NCBI RefSeq assembly: GCF_000687935.1
Contig: NZ_JHZZ01000001.1
Coordinates: forward strand, 186,001 to 250,000
Origin: Polaribacter sp. Hel_I_88
GTDB lineage: Bacteria; Bacteroidota; Bacteroidia; Flavobacteriales; Flavobacteriaceae
Direction: 5' to 3'
DNA: 64,000 nucleotides
Below the pieces are notes generated by a model. The model ran no database searches. It was given only the letters and a program-made list of their open reading frames with translations, and was not told the DNA's origin. A program made the translations under genes and the position numbers. Shown here one piece after another: positions 43,542-55,168 of this stretch (position 1 is the first letter of the stretch; each line of letters opens with the position of its first letter).

Positions 43542-44456
43542 TTACGCTCTAATTAATGGCAATGTAGAACAACGCAATAAACCCTCTTGTTTCGCAATTT
43601 CTGTATAAGGCACTTCTTCTACTATAAATCCGTTTTCTCTTAACCAATTATTTAATCTTGTAAAATTTTGTTCAGAGATAATTACTTTTTCAGAAATAGA
43701 AAAAATATTACTGTTCATATGAAACATTTCTTCTTTTGTAATTTCAAAAACATTCTCTTTTCCGAAATAATTTAGCAACCACTCATATTCACTCTCAATC
43801 AAAAAGCCATTTTTATGAAGAATTGCTTTGTCTTTTCCTATTGGTTGAAAACAGCAATCTAAATGTAATGCATTTTCTTTAGCATTCGTGTTCGATTTTC
43901 TTAACTCAAAAGCTTTTACAATCTTATTTGGGAATATTTTTTGAATTTCTTTAACAGCTTGCACGTTTGTTCTTGCAGTTATAAAATCTGCATAATCGTC
44001 TCCTGAATATGTACCCACAAAAATATACTCATTCCAAGGCATAACATCTCCACCTTCTACATGGCATTCTTCTGGTAAATGAATTATATTTTTCGGATTA
44101 ATTTGATCTAAAACATCTTGTATCGCTAAATATTCTTTTTCTCTATCAGGTAAAATATTTGCCTTAATAAGTTTATCTTCAATAACAAAAGCAATATCTC
44201 TAGAAAATATTTGGTTGTAATCTTCAATAATCTCAGGTCTAAAAACTTTAATATCATATTTTTTAAAAATGGTTGCAACAGCTTCCATTTCTGCAATCAT
44301 ATCTTCCTCTTTTGGGTATGTTCCATTTAAAACATGTTGTAAACTTTTAGGATCATAACAATCTTCTGGTGTAGGAATTGCCCCATTACTTTTTGCAGTT
44401 CCTAAAATTACTGCTTTTAAACTGGCAGTTTCATTCTGAATATTAAGTTGTAACAT
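43542..44456 (-). CDS. arginine deiminase / amidinotransferase family enzyme
   Basis: The protein has 304 residues from ATG 44456 (MLQLNIQNETASLKAVILG). It belongs to the guanidino-group-modifying superfamily: AVILGTAKSNG at the front, HVEGGDVMPWNEYIFVG, LHLDCCFQPI with the catalytic His, and the nucleophile Cys in GLLRCSTLPLIR near the end. It may deiminate arginine or a derivative, or transfer an amidino group; the family alone does not decide. An earlier ATG at 44483 lies inside a terminator hairpin and is rejected. Confidence 0.87.
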   Translation of the reverse strand: MLQLNIQNETASLKAVILGTAKSNGAIPTPEDCYDPKSLQHVLNGTYPKEEDMIAEMEAVATIFKKYDIKVFRPEIIEDYNQIFSRDIAFVIEDKLIKANILPDREKEYLAIQDVLDQINPKNIIHLPEECHVEGGDVMPWNEYIFVGTYSGDDYADFITARTNVQAVKEIQKIFPNKIVKAFELRKSNTNAKENALHLDCCFQPIGKDKAILHKNGFLIESEYEWLLNYFGKENVFEITKEEMFHMNSNIFSISEKVIISEQNFTRLNNWLRENGFIVEEVPYTEIAKQEGLLRCSTLPLIRA

Positions 44457-44470
44457 ATCTTTTATCATTA

Positions 44471-44499
44471 AAAAAAGCTCCATAAATTATGAAGCTTTT
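44471..44499 (-). terminator. terminator between gltA and the deiminase-family gene
   Basis: On the minus strand AAAAGCTTCATAA pairs with TTATGGAGCTTTT (one G-U pair) and is followed by a T run, 29 bases after the gltA stop. Transcription of the next gene then depends on read-through or an unseen promoter. Confidence 0.65.
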
Positions 44500-44527
44500 A
44501 ATTATTTAGTAAAAATAGTATTATTTT

Positions 44528-45814
44528 TTATCTTTTATCAATATCTATAAAATCTCTTGTAGTTTTTCCTACATAAATTTGACGAGGTCTTCCTATTGGT
44601 TCTTTGTTCAATCTCATTTCTCTCCATTGAGCAATCCAACCTGGTAAACGACCTAAAGCAAACATTACTGTAAACATTTCTACAGGAATCCCCATAGCTC
44701 TATAAATAATACCTGAATAGAAATCTACATTTGGATATAATTTTCTGTCAACAAAATAAGGATCGTTTAATGCTTCTTGCTCTAACCCTTTTGCGATTGC
44801 TAAAATAGGATCTTCTACACCTAAATCATTTAAAACTTCATCTGCTGCTTTTTTAATGATTTTTGCTCTTGGATCAAAGTTTTTATAAACTCTATGTCCA
44901 AAGCCCATTAATCTAAAAGGATCATCTTTATCTTTAGCTTTTGCCATGTATTTTTTAGTGTCTCCACCATCCGCTTTAATTGCTTCTAACATTTCTAAAA
45001 CTGCTTGGTTTGCACCTCCATGAAGTGGTCCCCAAAGTGCAGAAATTCCTGCTGATAAAGAAGCGAATAATCCTGCGTGAGAAGAACCAGCAATTCTTAC
45101 AGTTGATGTAGAACAGTTTTGCTCATGATCTGCATGTAAAATTAATAATTTGTTTAAAGCTTCTACAACAATATCATTTGTAACAAATTCTTTGTTAGGT
45201 TGCTTAAACATCATTTTATACATGTTTTCTACATATCCTAAACTACAATCTCCATAATCTAATGGCAAACCTTGTTTTTTACGCATTGTCCAAGCTACTA
45301 ATACAGGGAATTTTCCTAATATTTTTACGATAGCTCTATACATATCTTCTTCAGAATTTACATTCACAGAAGAAGGATTAAATGCTGTTAATGCAGATGT
45401 TAATGAAGAAATTACACCCATTGGATGTGCAGACTTAGGAAAAGCTTCTACAATTTTTCTTACATCTTCATCTAATATAGATTGATCACAAATATCTTGT
45501 TTAAACTTTTTTAGTTGCTCTATAGTTGGTAAATCACCGAAAATTAATGCATAAGAAACTTCTAAAAAAGTAGCTTGTTCTGCTAATTGCTCAATAGGAT
45601 ATCCTCTATATCTTAAAATACCTTTTTCACCATCTAAAAATGTAATAGCACTTTCACAAGAACCTGTATTTTTAAAACCTGGATCTATCGTAATTACTGA
45701 ATCTGTTACCCCTCTTAAAGATTTTATATCTATGGCAAGTTCATTTTCTGTTCCTTTAATTAAAGGAAATTCGTAGGATTTGTCTCCAATTTGTAATTTA
45801 GCTATATCTGACAT
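44528..45814 (-). CDS. gltA: citrate synthase
   Basis: The 428-residue protein is a type II citrate synthase, condensing acetyl-CoA with oxaloacetate at the entry to the TCA cycle. The catalytic pieces are HADHEQNCSTSTVR with the first His, WGPLHGGANQ, MGFGHRVYKNFDPRA with the second His, and the later aspartate region NVDFYSGIIYRAMGIP. The length agrees with the hexameric Gram-negative form regulated by NADH. The neighbouring gene (eno, 46066) is separately controlled. Confidence 0.96.
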   Translation of the reverse strand: MSDIAKLQIGDKSYEFPLIKGTENELAIDIKSLRGVTDSVITIDPGFKNTGSCESAITFLDGEKGILRYRGYPIEQLAEQATFLEVSYALIFGDLPTIEQLKKFKQDICDQSILDEDVRKIVEAFPKSAHPMGVISSLTSALTAFNPSSVNVNSEEDMYRAIVKILGKFPVLVAWTMRKKQGLPLDYGDCSLGYVENMYKMMFKQPNKEFVTNDIVVEALNKLLILHADHEQNCSTSTVRIAGSSHAGLFASLSAGISALWGPLHGGANQAVLEMLEAIKADGGDTKKYMAKAKDKDDPFRLMGFGHRVYKNFDPRAKIIKKAADEVLNDLGVEDPILAIAKGLEQEALNDPYFVDRKLYPNVDFYSGIIYRAMGIPVEMFTVMFALGRLPGWIAQWREMRLNKEPIGRPRQIYVGKTTRDFIDIDKR

Positions 45815-45948
45815 TTATGGTGATTTTTTTATATAATTATCTAATCACGAAGATACCAATTTTTACAATACCTTAAAAGGCGTAGAGCATAGATTTTTAA
45901 TATTAAAAAATAAGTAGTATTGATTTAACAATTCTTTAATATATACAG

Positions 45949-45977
45949 AAGAGCCTTGCAAAAATCACAAGGCTCTT
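45949..45977. other. hairpin in the gltA-eno spacer
   Basis: AAGAGCCTTG and CAAGGCTCTT form a perfect 10-bp stem around nine bases. There is no T tract on either side, so I do not call it a terminator; it could cap the 3' end of the eno message. Confidence 0.5.
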
Positions 45978-46065
45978 AGTATAAATATATTAGATTTTTT
46001 CTTAGAAAATTAATACTTTTTTTAAGATAAAAAAGGACTAATATTTAAAGTTAAAAATTCTTAGT

Positions 46066-47367
<1,302 letters not shown>

Positions 47368-47473
47368 TTAATTAATTTAATATTCAGTTACTTCTGCTAA
47401 ATTACAAAATGTAAAAAGAATTTAAGAAAATGTATTTAATTAATTACGAAAACGTTTGCTACCTTATATACAT

Positions 47474-47502
47474 AAAAAAACCCACTCAATAAATTGAGTG
47501 GG
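47474..47502 (-). terminator. terminator after carA
   Basis: CCCACTCAAT and ATTGAGTGGG form a perfect stem and on the minus strand run into seven T residues. It is 119 bases after the carA stop, so it could also end a small RNA from a box at 47544-47551. Confidence 0.8.
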
Positions 47503-47543
47503 AAAATTGCTATGAAAAAGAATGTGATTTTTCAATCACACTT

Positions 47544-47551
47544 CAAAGATA
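47544..47551 (-). promoter_or_regulatory. isolated -7 box in the carA-eno spacer
   Basis: On the minus strand this reads TATCTTTG. Transcription would run into a GTGATT/AATCAC hairpin and the terminator at 47474, giving an RNA of about 65 bases. No -33 TTG was found. Confidence 0.35.
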
Positions 47552-47620
47552 CAACATATATATAAATTAAATCCTAAAAAATGACGAACTACTTTTAACG
47601 ATAGACGAATAACGTTTAAA

Positions 47621-48739
47621 CTAAGACAAAACTTCTTTTGAGGCTTTTATATTTGCTATAAATTGATCAAATAAGTATACAGAATCATTAGGTCCAGGAC
47701 TTGCTTCTGGATGGTATTGAACAGAAAATGTATTTTTATCTTTTATGCGAATTCCTGCAACTGTATGATCATTTAAGTGCACATGTGTAATTTCAACTTG
47801 TTCATGCGCTTCAGTTTCCTCTCTATTAATAGCAAAACCATGATTTTGAGAAGTAATTTCACCTTTTGTAGTTAGTAAATTTTTTACTGGATGATTAATT
47901 CCTCTATGTCCATTATGCATTTTATAGGTTGATATTCCTTGTGATAAGGCAATAACTTGATGCCCTAAACAAATCCCAAATAAAGGCAAATCTCTTTTGA
48001 TAATTTCCTTAGCTAATTCAATTGCATCTGTTAAAGGTTCAGGATCTCCTGGACCATTTGAGATAAAAAATCCGTCAGGATTAAAAGATGATAAATCTTC
48101 AAAAGATGAATTGTATGGATACACTTTTATATAAGCGCCTCTTTTTGATAAATTTCTTAAAATATTCTTTTTAATACCTATGTCAAGAGCAGATATTCTA
48201 ATATCTGAATTTTCGTCACCTACAAAATATGGCTCTTTCGTAGATACTTGCGATGCTAACTCTAAACCTTCCATGCTTGGAACCTTAGATAATTGTTCTT
48301 TTAAAGCATCAATATTATCAACATCTGTAGATATTATTGCATTCATAGCTCCATGATCTCTAATATAAGAAACTAAGGCTCTAGTATCAACATCAGAAAT
48401 TGCAACTAAATTATGCTTTGTAAAATAGTCTTTCAAATTTCCATCAGAATCTACTCTAGAATGTGTAAAACTAAAATTTCTACAAATTAATCCCGAAATT
48501 TTAATTCCATCGGATTCTACATCATTATCATTTACGCCATAATTACCAATATGTGCATTCGTGGTAACCATTAATTGTCCAAAATAAGATGGATCCGTAA
48601 ATATTTCTTGATATCCAGTCATACCAGTATTAAAACAAATTTCTCCAGTAGCTGTTCCTTCAATTCCTACAGATTTACCGTAAAAAATTGTTCCGTCTTC
48701 TAATAATACTAATGCTTTTTTTCTTTGTTGATATTTCAT
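47621..48739 (-). CDS. carA: carbamoyl-phosphate synthase small subunit
   Basis: The 372-residue CarA supplies ammonia from glutamine to the large subunit for carbamoyl phosphate, used in arginine and pyrimidine synthesis. The N-terminal domain has GTATGEICFNTGMTGYQEI. The class I amidotransferase domain has SNGPGDPEPL, the nucleophile Cys in FGICLGHQVIAL, and His and Glu in SVQYHPEASPGP. The large subunit gene carB is not adjacent, so it must lie elsewhere. It is preceded on the same strand by the ribosomal cluster, but a strong terminator separates them. Confidence 0.96.
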   Translation of the reverse strand: MKYQQRKKALVLLEDGTIFYGKSVGIEGTATGEICFNTGMTGYQEIFTDPSYFGQLMVTTNAHIGNYGVNDNDVESDGIKISGLICRNFSFTHSRVDSDGNLKDYFTKHNLVAISDVDTRALVSYIRDHGAMNAIISTDVDNIDALKEQLSKVPSMEGLELASQVSTKEPYFVGDENSDIRISALDIGIKKNILRNLSKRGAYIKVYPYNSSFEDLSSFNPDGFFISNGPGDPEPLTDAIELAKEIIKRDLPLFGICLGHQVIALSQGISTYKMHNGHRGINHPVKNLLTTKGEITSQNHGFAINREETEAHEQVEITHVHLNDHTVAGIRIKDKNTFSVQYHPEASPGPNDSVYLFDQFIANIKASKEVLS

Positions 48740-48867
48740 TGATGATTATATTTCTGAGATTACAAATTTACAAAATATTTATTTTTATAATTCTAAATTT
48801 TGTGCTTAACAAAATAATTAAATAGTATACTATTTATGATTTTGAGAGCAATAGAATTCCGAAAACA

Positions 48868-48905
48868 TAAAAAAAGGGATAAACGTAAACGTTTATCCCT
48901 TTTTT
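48868..48905. terminator. terminator at the end of the ribosomal cluster
   Basis: AAAAAAGGGATAAACG and CGTTTATCCCTTTTTT form a long stem around a 4-base loop with A and T runs on both sides. It ends the transcript 25 bases after rplQ. Confidence 0.88.
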
Positions 48906-48929
48906 ATATGAATTAAAAATTTTCATTCT

Positions 48930-49412
48930 TTATTCTTCTGTTTTTTCTTCAGTAGCAGTAGTTTCTACTTGAGCAGTTTCTGTTTTGTTAGATCCTCCTC
49001 TTCTACTTCTACGTGTAGATTTTTTAGCTTTTGTTCCTTTAGGATTATAAAGTTCGTTGTAATCAACTAATTCAATCATAGCCATAGGAGCATTATCTCC
49101 TTGACGATTACCTAACTTTATGATACGTAAATAACCTCCTGGTCTGTCAGCCACTTTTACAGAAATTTCTTTGAATAATTCTGTAACAGCAAATTTATCA
49201 CGTAAGTGAGAAAAAACGATACGTCTGTTGTGAGTTGTATCACTTTTAGACTTTGTAATTAAAGGCTCTGCAAAAACTCTTAAAGCTTTCGCTTTAGCAA
49301 CTGTTGTATTAATACGTTTATGTTCTATTAAAGAACATGTCATATTAGCTAACATTGCTTTTCTGTGAGCTGTTTTTCTACCTAAATGATTATGCTTTTT
49401 TCCGTGTCTCAT
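48930..49412 (-). CDS. rplQ: 50S ribosomal protein L17
   Basis: The 160-residue protein has the standard L17 core ([52 protein letters not shown]) plus a 35-residue Lys/Arg/Glu-rich tail that is longer than in Escherichia coli and is common in Bacteroidota. It is the last gene of the cluster. Confidence 0.97.
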   Translation of the reverse strand: MRHGKKHNHLGRKTAHRKAMLANMTCSLIEHKRINTTVAKAKALRVFAEPLITKSKSDTTHNRRIVFSHLRDKFAVTELFKEISVKVADRPGGYLRIIKLGNRQGDNAPMAMIELVDYNELYNPKGTKAKKSTRRSRRGGSNKTETAQVETTATEEKTEE

Positions 49413-49507
49413 TTTGTTTGTCTTATACTTTCATCTTGCATCTACCCATTTTGAGGAGCAAAATATGAAAAATTAATGTTTAATATTGATGATAAAATAC
49501 ATCATAC

Positions 49508-49545
49508 AAAAATATTAGAAATTAATAGTAACTTCTAATATTTTT
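49508..49545 (-). terminator. hairpin between rpoA and rplQ
   Basis: AAAAATATTAGAA and TTCTAATATTTTT form a 13-bp AT-only stem around 12 bases, with five T residues after it on the minus strand. It may attenuate transcription into rplQ. Confidence 0.55.
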
Positions 49546-49559
49546 ATATGTTTTTAGTA

Positions 49560-50552
49560 TTAATCTCTATCTAATTTATATTTTGTTAAATCCATTCCAA
49601 AACTTAATCCTTTAACAATCACTAATTCTTCTAGCTCTGTTAACGACTTTTTACCAAAGTTTCTAAATTTCATTAAATCACTTTTATTAAAAGAAACTAA
49701 ATCTCCTAATGTATCAACTTCTGCTGCTTTTAAACAATTTAAAGCTCTCACAGATAAATCCATATCGATTAATCTAGTTTTTAATAATTGACGCATATGT
49801 AATGATTCCTCATCATACGTTTCTGTTTGTGCAATTTCATCTGCTTCTAAAGTGATACGCTCATCAGAGAATAACATAAAGTGATGAATTAAGATTTTTG
49901 CTGCTTCAGTTAATGCATCTTTAGGATTAATTGAACCATCAGTATCAATATCGAATACTAATTTTTCGTAATCCGTTTTTTGTTCTACACGAAAATTCTC
50001 AATTGCATACTTTACATTCTTAATTGGAGTGTAAATAGAATCCGTAAAAATTGTTCCTATAGGAGCAGATGCTTTTTTGTTCTCTTCAGCAGGCACAAAT
50101 CCTCTACCTTTTTCAATTGTAATTTCTGCGTTTAACTTCACAGACTTATCCATATTACAAATTACTAAATCAGGATTCAATACTTGAAAACCTGAAATAA
50201 ATTTCTGTAAATCTCCAGCAGTAAATTGCTCTTGACCAGAAATTGAAACAGATACAGTTTCTCTATCAGTTTCATCTATTTGCTTCTTAAAACGTACTTG
50301 TTTTAAGTTTAAAATAATTTCTGTAACATCTTCTACAACACCAGCAACAGTAGAGAACTCATGTTCTACACCATCTACTCGTAAAGATGTAATTGCAAAC
50401 CCTTCAAGAGAAGATAAAAGTACTCTTCTTAAAGCGTTTCCAACAGTTAAACCAAATCCTGGTTCTAAAGGTCTAAATTCAAATCTACCAGAAAAATCTG
50501 TAGATTCAATCATAATAACCTTATCAGGTTTTTGAAAATTTAAAATTGCCAT
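49560..50552 (-). CDS. rpoA: RNA polymerase alpha subunit
   Basis: The 330-residue protein has the N-terminal assembly domain ([48 protein letters not shown]) and the C-terminal DNA-contact domain ([20 protein letters not shown], [35 protein letters not shown]). It assembles beta subunits and contacts activators and upstream DNA. It is in the usual place between rpsD and rplQ. Confidence 0.97.
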   Translation of the reverse strand: MAILNFQKPDKVIMIESTDFSGRFEFRPLEPGFGLTVGNALRRVLLSSLEGFAITSLRVDGVEHEFSTVAGVVEDVTEIILNLKQVRFKKQIDETDRETVSVSISGQEQFTAGDLQKFISGFQVLNPDLVICNMDKSVKLNAEITIEKGRGFVPAEENKKASAPIGTIFTDSIYTPIKNVKYAIENFRVEQKTDYEKLVFDIDTDGSINPKDALTEAAKILIHHFMLFSDERITLEADEIAQTETYDEESLHMRQLLKTRLIDMDLSVRALNCLKAAEVDTLGDLVSFNKSDLMKFRNFGKKSLTELEELVIVKGLSFGMDLTKYKLDRD

Positions 50553-50644
50553 TTTTCTTCTTTTTAATTGTTATTTAGTTGCGCGATTTATGAGTGTGAA
50601 GAAGTACAAATAAATCCTTTGGCTAAATTTCAATATTATTAATA

Positions 50645-51250
50645 TTACTTAGAATATAATTCTACGATTAATTGTTCTTTGATGTTCTCAGGAATTTGTA
50701 ATCTTTCTGGTACTTTCACAAAAGTTCCAGTTTTAGTATCATTATTCCAAGTTAACCATTCATAAACATTACTGTTAGAAGCTAATGCATCTTCAATAGC
50801 TACTAAAGATTTAGATTTTTCTCTTACAGCTACTACATCTCCTTCTTTTAACTGGTAAGATGGTACGTTAACGATAGCACCATTAACTGTAATATGTCTA
50901 TGAGAAATTAATTGACGAGCTCCACTTCTTGAGTTAGAAACTCCCATTCTGTAAACTACGTTATCTAAACGAGATTCACATAATTGTAATAAGATTTCAC
51001 CTGTAATTCCAGATGCAGCTTGTGCACTTTTAAACAAGTTACTGAATTGACGCTCTAAAATACCATAGGTATATTTAGCTTTTTGCTTCTCCATTAATTG
51101 AGTTGCATATTCAGATTTTTTTCCTCTTCTTCTTGCATTTCCATGTTGTCCTGGAGGAAAGTTTCTTTTTTCGAAGTTTTTATCTTCTCCGAAGATTGCC
51201 TCGCCAAATTTACGAGCAATTTTAGTTTTTGGTCCTGTATATCTTGCCAT
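50645..51250 (-). CDS. rpsD: 30S ribosomal protein S4, zinc-free form
   Basis: The 201-residue S4 nucleates assembly of the 30S body. [13 protein letters not shown] and [17 protein letters not shown] replace the four-cysteine N-terminal motif of the zinc form. The S4 RNA-binding domain follows ([20 protein letters not shown], then [16 protein letters not shown]). S4 often represses its own operon; an unusual hairpin lies just ahead of it in the message (51357-51390). Confidence 0.97.
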   Translation of the reverse strand: MARYTGPKTKIARKFGEAIFGEDKNFEKRNFPPGQHGNARRRGKKSEYATQLMEKQKAKYTYGILERQFSNLFKSAQAASGITGEILLQLCESRLDNVVYRMGVSNSRSGARQLISHRHITVNGAIVNVPSYQLKEGDVVAVREKSKSLVAIEDALASNSNVYEWLTWNNDTKTGTFVKVPERLQIPENIKEQLIVELYSK

Positions 51251-51356
51251 TTCGTTGTTGTTAAATTAGGGATTATGAATTAAGGCTTTCTCCTTCGATA
51301 ATCTTAAATCCTAATTGATTAAAAATATAAATAAATACTAATTGTGTTATATAACA

Positions 51357-51390
51357 AAGTAGATTTAGAAAAAAAAATCTAAATCTACTT
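51357..51390 (-). promoter_or_regulatory. hairpin ahead of rpsD
   Basis: AAGTAGATTTAGA and TCTAAATCTACTT form a perfect 13-bp stem around eight A residues in the 156-base rpsK-rpsD spacer. It has no T tract, so it may be a processing or regulatory element. Confidence 0.5.
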
Positions 51391-51406
51391 AAAATATATA
51401 ATTTTC

Positions 51407-51790
51407 TTAAACTCTTCTTCTTTTTGGTGGTCGACATCCATTATGAGGAATAGGAGTAACATCTATAATTTCAGTTACTTCAATACCTGCATTGTGGATA
51501 GATCTAATTGCAGACTCTCTTCCATTTCCTGGACCTTTAACATACACTTTTACTTTACGTAAACCTGCTTCTTTTGCAACATTTGCACAATCTTCTGCTG
51601 CTAATTGAGCTGCGTAAGGAGTATTCTTTTTAGAACCTCTAAAACCCATTTTTCCAGCTGATGACCATGAAATAACATCACCTTTTTTATTTGTTAAAGA
51701 AATAATGATATTGTTAAAAGATGCAGTTACATGCGCTTCTCCAATAGCATCAATTATTACTTTACGTTTTTTTGCACTTGCTTTTGCCAT
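51407..51790 (-). CDS. rpsK: 30S ribosomal protein S11
   Basis: The 127-residue S11 lies in the platform of the 30S subunit. [40 protein letters not shown] and a C-terminal [12 protein letters not shown] are all standard. It follows rpsM by 89 bases. Confidence 0.97.
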   Translation of the reverse strand: MAKASAKKRKVIIDAIGEAHVTASFNNIIISLTNKKGDVISWSSAGKMGFRGSKKNTPYAAQLAAEDCANVAKEAGLRKVKVYVKGPGNGRESAIRSIHNAGIEVTEIIDVTPIPHNGCRPPKRRRV

Positions 51791-51879
51791 AATATTTGGT
51801 GTTCTGTTATTACTTTCTAGTAAATTGTAATATAAAAATTACGGCACACTAGTAGTTAATAACAAGTTTAATCTCTAAC

Positions 51880-52245
51880 TTATTTTTTCTTGTTAGCTAC
51901 TGTTTTTCTCTTACCTTTTCTTGTACGAGAATTGTTTTTAGTTCTTTGTCCTCTTAAAGGTAAACCTAATCTATGACGAATTTCTCTTTGGCAACCAATA
52001 TCCATCAAACGTTTGATGTTTATTTGAACTTCAGAACGTAATTCACCTTCTATTGTGAAAGAACCTACTTGCTCTCTAATTGCTGCGATTTGATCATCAG
52101 TCCAATCTTGAACCTTAATACTTTCATCTACTTTTGCATCTGCTAAAACTTGTTTAGCTCTGCTGTTCCCTATACCAAAGATGTAAGTTAAAGCGATAAC
52201 ACCTCTTTTATTCTTTGGAATATCAATACCTGCTATTCTTGCCAT
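51880..52245 (-). CDS. rpsM: 30S ribosomal protein S13
   Basis: The 121-residue S13 makes the head bridge to the large subunit. [53 protein letters not shown] and [16 protein letters not shown] are all present. Its ATG shares one base with the rpmJ stop (TAATG), so translation is coupled. Confidence 0.97.
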   Translation of the reverse strand: MARIAGIDIPKNKRGVIALTYIFGIGNSRAKQVLADAKVDESIKVQDWTDDQIAAIREQVGSFTIEGELRSEVQINIKRLMDIGCQREIRHRLGLPLRGQRTKNNSRTRKGKRKTVANKKK

Positions 52246-52361
52246 TACCCTTGTCTTTGTTTAAATCTAGGATTTTGTTTATTAATTACATATAATCTAC
52301 CTTTTCTGCGTACTATTTTGCAGTCGGCACTTCTTTTTTTAACTGATGCTCTAACTTTCAT
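52245..52361 (-). CDS. rpmJ: 50S ribosomal protein L36, zinc-free form
   Basis: This 38-residue gene reads [20 protein letters not shown] then [18 protein letters not shown]. The order and length are those of L36, but only one of the usual zinc-binding Cys/His residues remains (Cys14), so this is the C-minus form. It sits between infA and rpsM and its stop overlaps the rpsM start. Confidence 0.95.
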   Translation of the reverse strand: MKVRASVKKRSADCKIVRRKGRLYVINKQNPRFKQRQG

Positions 52362-52429
52362 CGTTTCTAATTTTTATTTAAAAATTAAAAGATTAAAAAT
52401 AATCCTTCAATCTTCTAATTATTTAATTT

Positions 52430-52645
52430 TTAATATCTATAAGTTATTCTCGCTTTCGATAAATCGTAAGGACTCATTTCTAATTTCACCTTATCACCAG
52501 GTAATAATTTGATATAATGCATACGCATTTTACCAGAAATGTGTGCTGTTACAATATGTCCATTTTCTAATTCTACACGAAACATTGCATTTGATAATGC
52601 CTCTGTAATAGTCCCATCTTGTTGTATTGCTGATTGTTTAGCCAT
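52430..52645 (-). CDS. infA: translation initiation factor IF-1
   Basis: The 71-residue OB-fold protein blocks the A site during initiation. [40 protein letters not shown] and [18 protein letters not shown] are diagnostic. It follows secY with only one base between; map, which lies between them in many relatives, is absent. Confidence 0.97.
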   Translation of the reverse strand: MAKQSAIQQDGTITEALSNAMFRVELENGHIVTAHISGKMRMHYIKLLPGDKVKLEMSPYDLSKARITYRY

Positions 52646-52646
52646 A

Positions 52647-53969
52647 TTATTTATTAGATTTTCTATTACTATTTCCTGCTTTCATTAAACCATCATAATG
52701 ACGATTTAATAAATACGAATTAATTTGTTGTAAAGTATCAATTGCAACACCAACCATAATAATCAATGATGTACCACCGTAAAACATTGCCCAACTCTGC
52801 TGAATTCCAAATTGAAATGCTATAGCTGGTAAGATTGATAAAGCTGCCAAAAATATTGATCCTGGAAAAGTAATTCTAGACAATACAGAATCTAATCTAT
52901 CTGCTGTATCCTTTCCTGGTCTTATTCCTGGTATAAAACCACCACTTCTCTTTAAATCATCTGCCATCTTATTCGTAGGAATAGTAATTGCAGTATAAAA
53001 GAAAGAAAAAACAATGATTAAAATTGCAAATATTAAATTATAACTTAATCCGTTAATATCTGTTAAACCTGATAAAAAAGGAAACTTATTTCCTAAAGCC
53101 ATTGGTAAAAACATAATTGCTTGTGCAAAAATGATTGGCATAACACCAGCAGCATTTAACTTCAATGGAATATAATCTCTTGAACCTGCAACGTTTTGAA
53201 CACTTCCTGCTACTGTTCTTCTAGCATATTGAACTGCAATCTTTCTAACAGCGGTTACTAATAAAACTGTAAGTAAAATAACTACAAGCCAAACAATAAT
53301 TTCAATTAAAATCATCATGATTCCACCTGCTCCAGCATTTGTTGTTTTAGCAACAAATTCTTGTAAAAAAGCAGCTGGGAAATTAGCTATAATACCAACC
53401 GTAATTAATAAGGAAATTCCATTTCCAACTCCTTTATCAGTGATACGTTCTCCTAACCACATAGCAAAAATTGTACCTGCAGTAAGAATAATTATAGATG
53501 AAACCCAAAAAGTTGCTCCACTTACTAAAAAAGCTTCAGGACCTAAACCAAATTGTGTTTTAATAGCTGTGATATAAGTTGGTGCTTGAACTAAAGTAAT
53601 ACCAATAGTTAGCCATCTCGTTATCTGTGTTATTTTTTTACGACCACTTTCACCATCTTTTTGTAATTTTTGTAGATAAGGAACCGCAATTCCCATTAAC
53701 TGAACTACAATAGAAGCTGAAATATAGGGCATAATACCAAGAGCCATTACTGATGCTCTAGCAAATGCTCCTCCTGTAAATGCATTCAATAATCCTAAAA
53801 GACCTCCTTGAGTACTATCTTTTAATGCTGCTAATTGTAAAGGATCTACTCCAGGTAATGGAACAGCCGCCATAAAACGATATACAGCAATTAAACCGAT
53901 TGTTAGAAGAATCTTATTTTTTAATTCTTCAATACTAAAAATTTCTTTTAATCTATTAATTAAATTCAT
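52647..53969 (-). CDS. secY: preprotein translocase subunit SecY
   Basis: The 440-residue channel protein has about ten membrane segments. The plug and first helices follow [35 protein letters not shown] is the second segment, [19 protein letters not shown] the fourth to fifth, and [17 protein letters not shown] the ribosome-contacting loop. It carries most exported proteins together with SecE, SecG and SecA. It lies in its normal place after rplO. Confidence 0.97.
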   Translation of the reverse strand: MNLINRLKEIFSIEELKNKILLTIGLIAVYRFMAAVPLPGVDPLQLAALKDSTQGGLLGLLNAFTGGAFARASVMALGIMPYISASIVVQLMGIAVPYLQKLQKDGESGRKKITQITRWLTIGITLVQAPTYITAIKTQFGLGPEAFLVSGATFWVSSIIILTAGTIFAMWLGERITDKGVGNGISLLITVGIIANFPAAFLQEFVAKTTNAGAGGIMMILIEIIVWLVVILLTVLLVTAVRKIAVQYARRTVAGSVQNVAGSRDYIPLKLNAAGVMPIIFAQAIMFLPMALGNKFPFLSGLTDINGLSYNLIFAILIIVFSFFYTAITIPTNKMADDLKRSGGFIPGIRPGKDTADRLDSVLSRITFPGSIFLAALSILPAIAFQFGIQQSWAMFYGGTSLIIMVGVAIDTLQQINSYLLNRHYDGLMKAGNSNRKSNK

Positions 53970-53982
53970 CCTTTAAGAATTC

Positions 53983-54432
53983 TTATAAAGTAACAGCTTC
54001 CCCACCAGCTGCTTCGATAGCTGCTTTTGCGGTTGCTGAAAATTTATGTGCAGTTATGTTCAATTTAGTTTTTAACTCTCCATTCCCTAGTATTTTAACT
54101 AGTTCATTTTTACCTGCTAAACCATTAGCAACTAAAATTTCTAAATTAACTGTATCTGAAATAGTTCCGTTATCAACTAAAGATTGTAATTTATCTAAGT
54201 TGATCCCTTGGTATTCCTTACGGTTTAAATTTGTAAAACCAAATTTTGGCACACGTCTCTGAAGTGGCATTTGACCACCTTCAAATCCAACTTTTTTAGA
54301 ATATCCTGAACGTGACTTCTGACCATTGTGACCTCTTGTAGAAGTACCACCTTTACCAGAACCTTCACCTCTTGCTATTCTCTTTTCCTTTTTAACGGAA
54401 CCTTCTGCAGGTGTTAAATTATGTAAACTCAT
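53983..54432 (-). CDS. rplO: 50S ribosomal protein L15
   Basis: The 149-residue protein shows the L15 front (MSLHNLTPAEGSVKKEKRIA), the glycine-rich RNA-binding part GEGSGKGGTSTRGHNGQKSR and GFEGGQMPLQRRVPKFGF. It binds 23S rRNA domain II late in assembly. Fourteen bases separate it from rpmD. Confidence 0.97.
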   Translation of the reverse strand: MSLHNLTPAEGSVKKEKRIARGEGSGKGGTSTRGHNGQKSRSGYSKKVGFEGGQMPLQRRVPKFGFTNLNRKEYQGINLDKLQSLVDNGTISDTVNLEILVANGLAGKNELVKILGNGELKTKLNITAHKFSATAKAAIEAAGGEAVTL

Positions 54433-54446
54433 TTTATTTAAATATC

Positions 54447-54629
54447 TTATTTAATTTCTTCGAAAGAAACTAAGTGTTTAACTGTATTTACCATACCAAT
54501 TACTGAAGGAGTTGCCTCATGTTCTACAGTTTGGTGCATTTTACGTAAACCTAAAGCTTCTAAAGTTCTTTTTTGACTTTGAAGACGACCGATTTGACTT
54601 TTTACTTGTGTAACTTTTATTCTTGCCAT
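54447..54629 (-). CDS. rpmD: 50S ribosomal protein L30
   Basis: The 60-residue protein has the L30 pattern [20 protein letters not shown] and [20 protein letters not shown]. It lies in the standard spc order between rpsE and rplO. Confidence 0.96.
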   Translation of the reverse strand: MARIKVTQVKSQIGRLQSQKRTLEALGLRKMHQTVEHEATPSVIGMVNTVKHLVSFEEIK

Positions 54630-54640
54630 CGTTTTTAGAT

Positions 54641-55162
54641 TTATCCGTTAAATACTTTTTCTAAAGATATACCTCTTTGTTTTGCAACATCTACAGCACT
54701 ACGTAATTGTAATAAGGCATTAAAAGTTGCTTTTACTGCATTATGAGGATTAGAAGATCCTTGAGATTTTGATAAACAATCATGTATTCCCACTGATTCT
54801 AATACTGCACGAACTGCACCACCAGCAATAACTCCTGTACCAGCAGAAGCAGGTTTGATGAACACTTTTGCTCCACCAAACTTACCTTTTTGCTCATGAG
54901 GCAAAGTTCCTTCTAAAATAGGTATTCTTACTAAATTTTTCTTAGCATCTTCAACAGCTTTCGCAATTGCAGATGAAACATCTTTAGATTTTCCTAGTCC
55001 ATGACCAACAACGCCATTACCATCACCAACAACTACAATTGCAGAGAAACCAAATGCTCTACCACCTTTTGTTACTTTAGTTACACGTTGTACACCAACT
55101 AATCTATCTACAAGCTCTAATCCGCTTGGTTTAACTCTTTCTACGTTTTTATATCCTTGCAT
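54641..55162 (-). CDS. rpsE: 30S ribosomal protein S5
   Basis: The 173-residue S5 contributes to decoding fidelity and mRNA unwinding. [40 protein letters not shown] and [20 protein letters not shown] are diagnostic. No sign of the known ribosomal ambiguity changes can be judged from this sequence. Confidence 0.97.
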   Translation of the reverse strand: MQGYKNVERVKPSGLELVDRLVGVQRVTKVTKGGRAFGFSAIVVVGDGNGVVGHGLGKSKDVSSAIAKAVEDAKKNLVRIPILEGTLPHEQKGKFGGAKVFIKPASAGTGVIAGGAVRAVLESVGIHDCLSKSQGSSNPHNAVKATFNALLQLRSAVDVAKQRGISLEKVFNG

Positions 55163-55168
55163 AATTTC

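Noticed and set aside
44457..44483. Upstream ATG for the deiminase-family gene
   Set aside because: It falls in a terminator hairpin, and the family start fits ATG 44456.
45949..45977. The gltA-eno spacer hairpin as a terminator
   Set aside because: There is no T run on either side, so I list it only as a hairpin.
47621..48739. carA as part of a carAB operon
   Set aside because: No carB is adjacent on either side.
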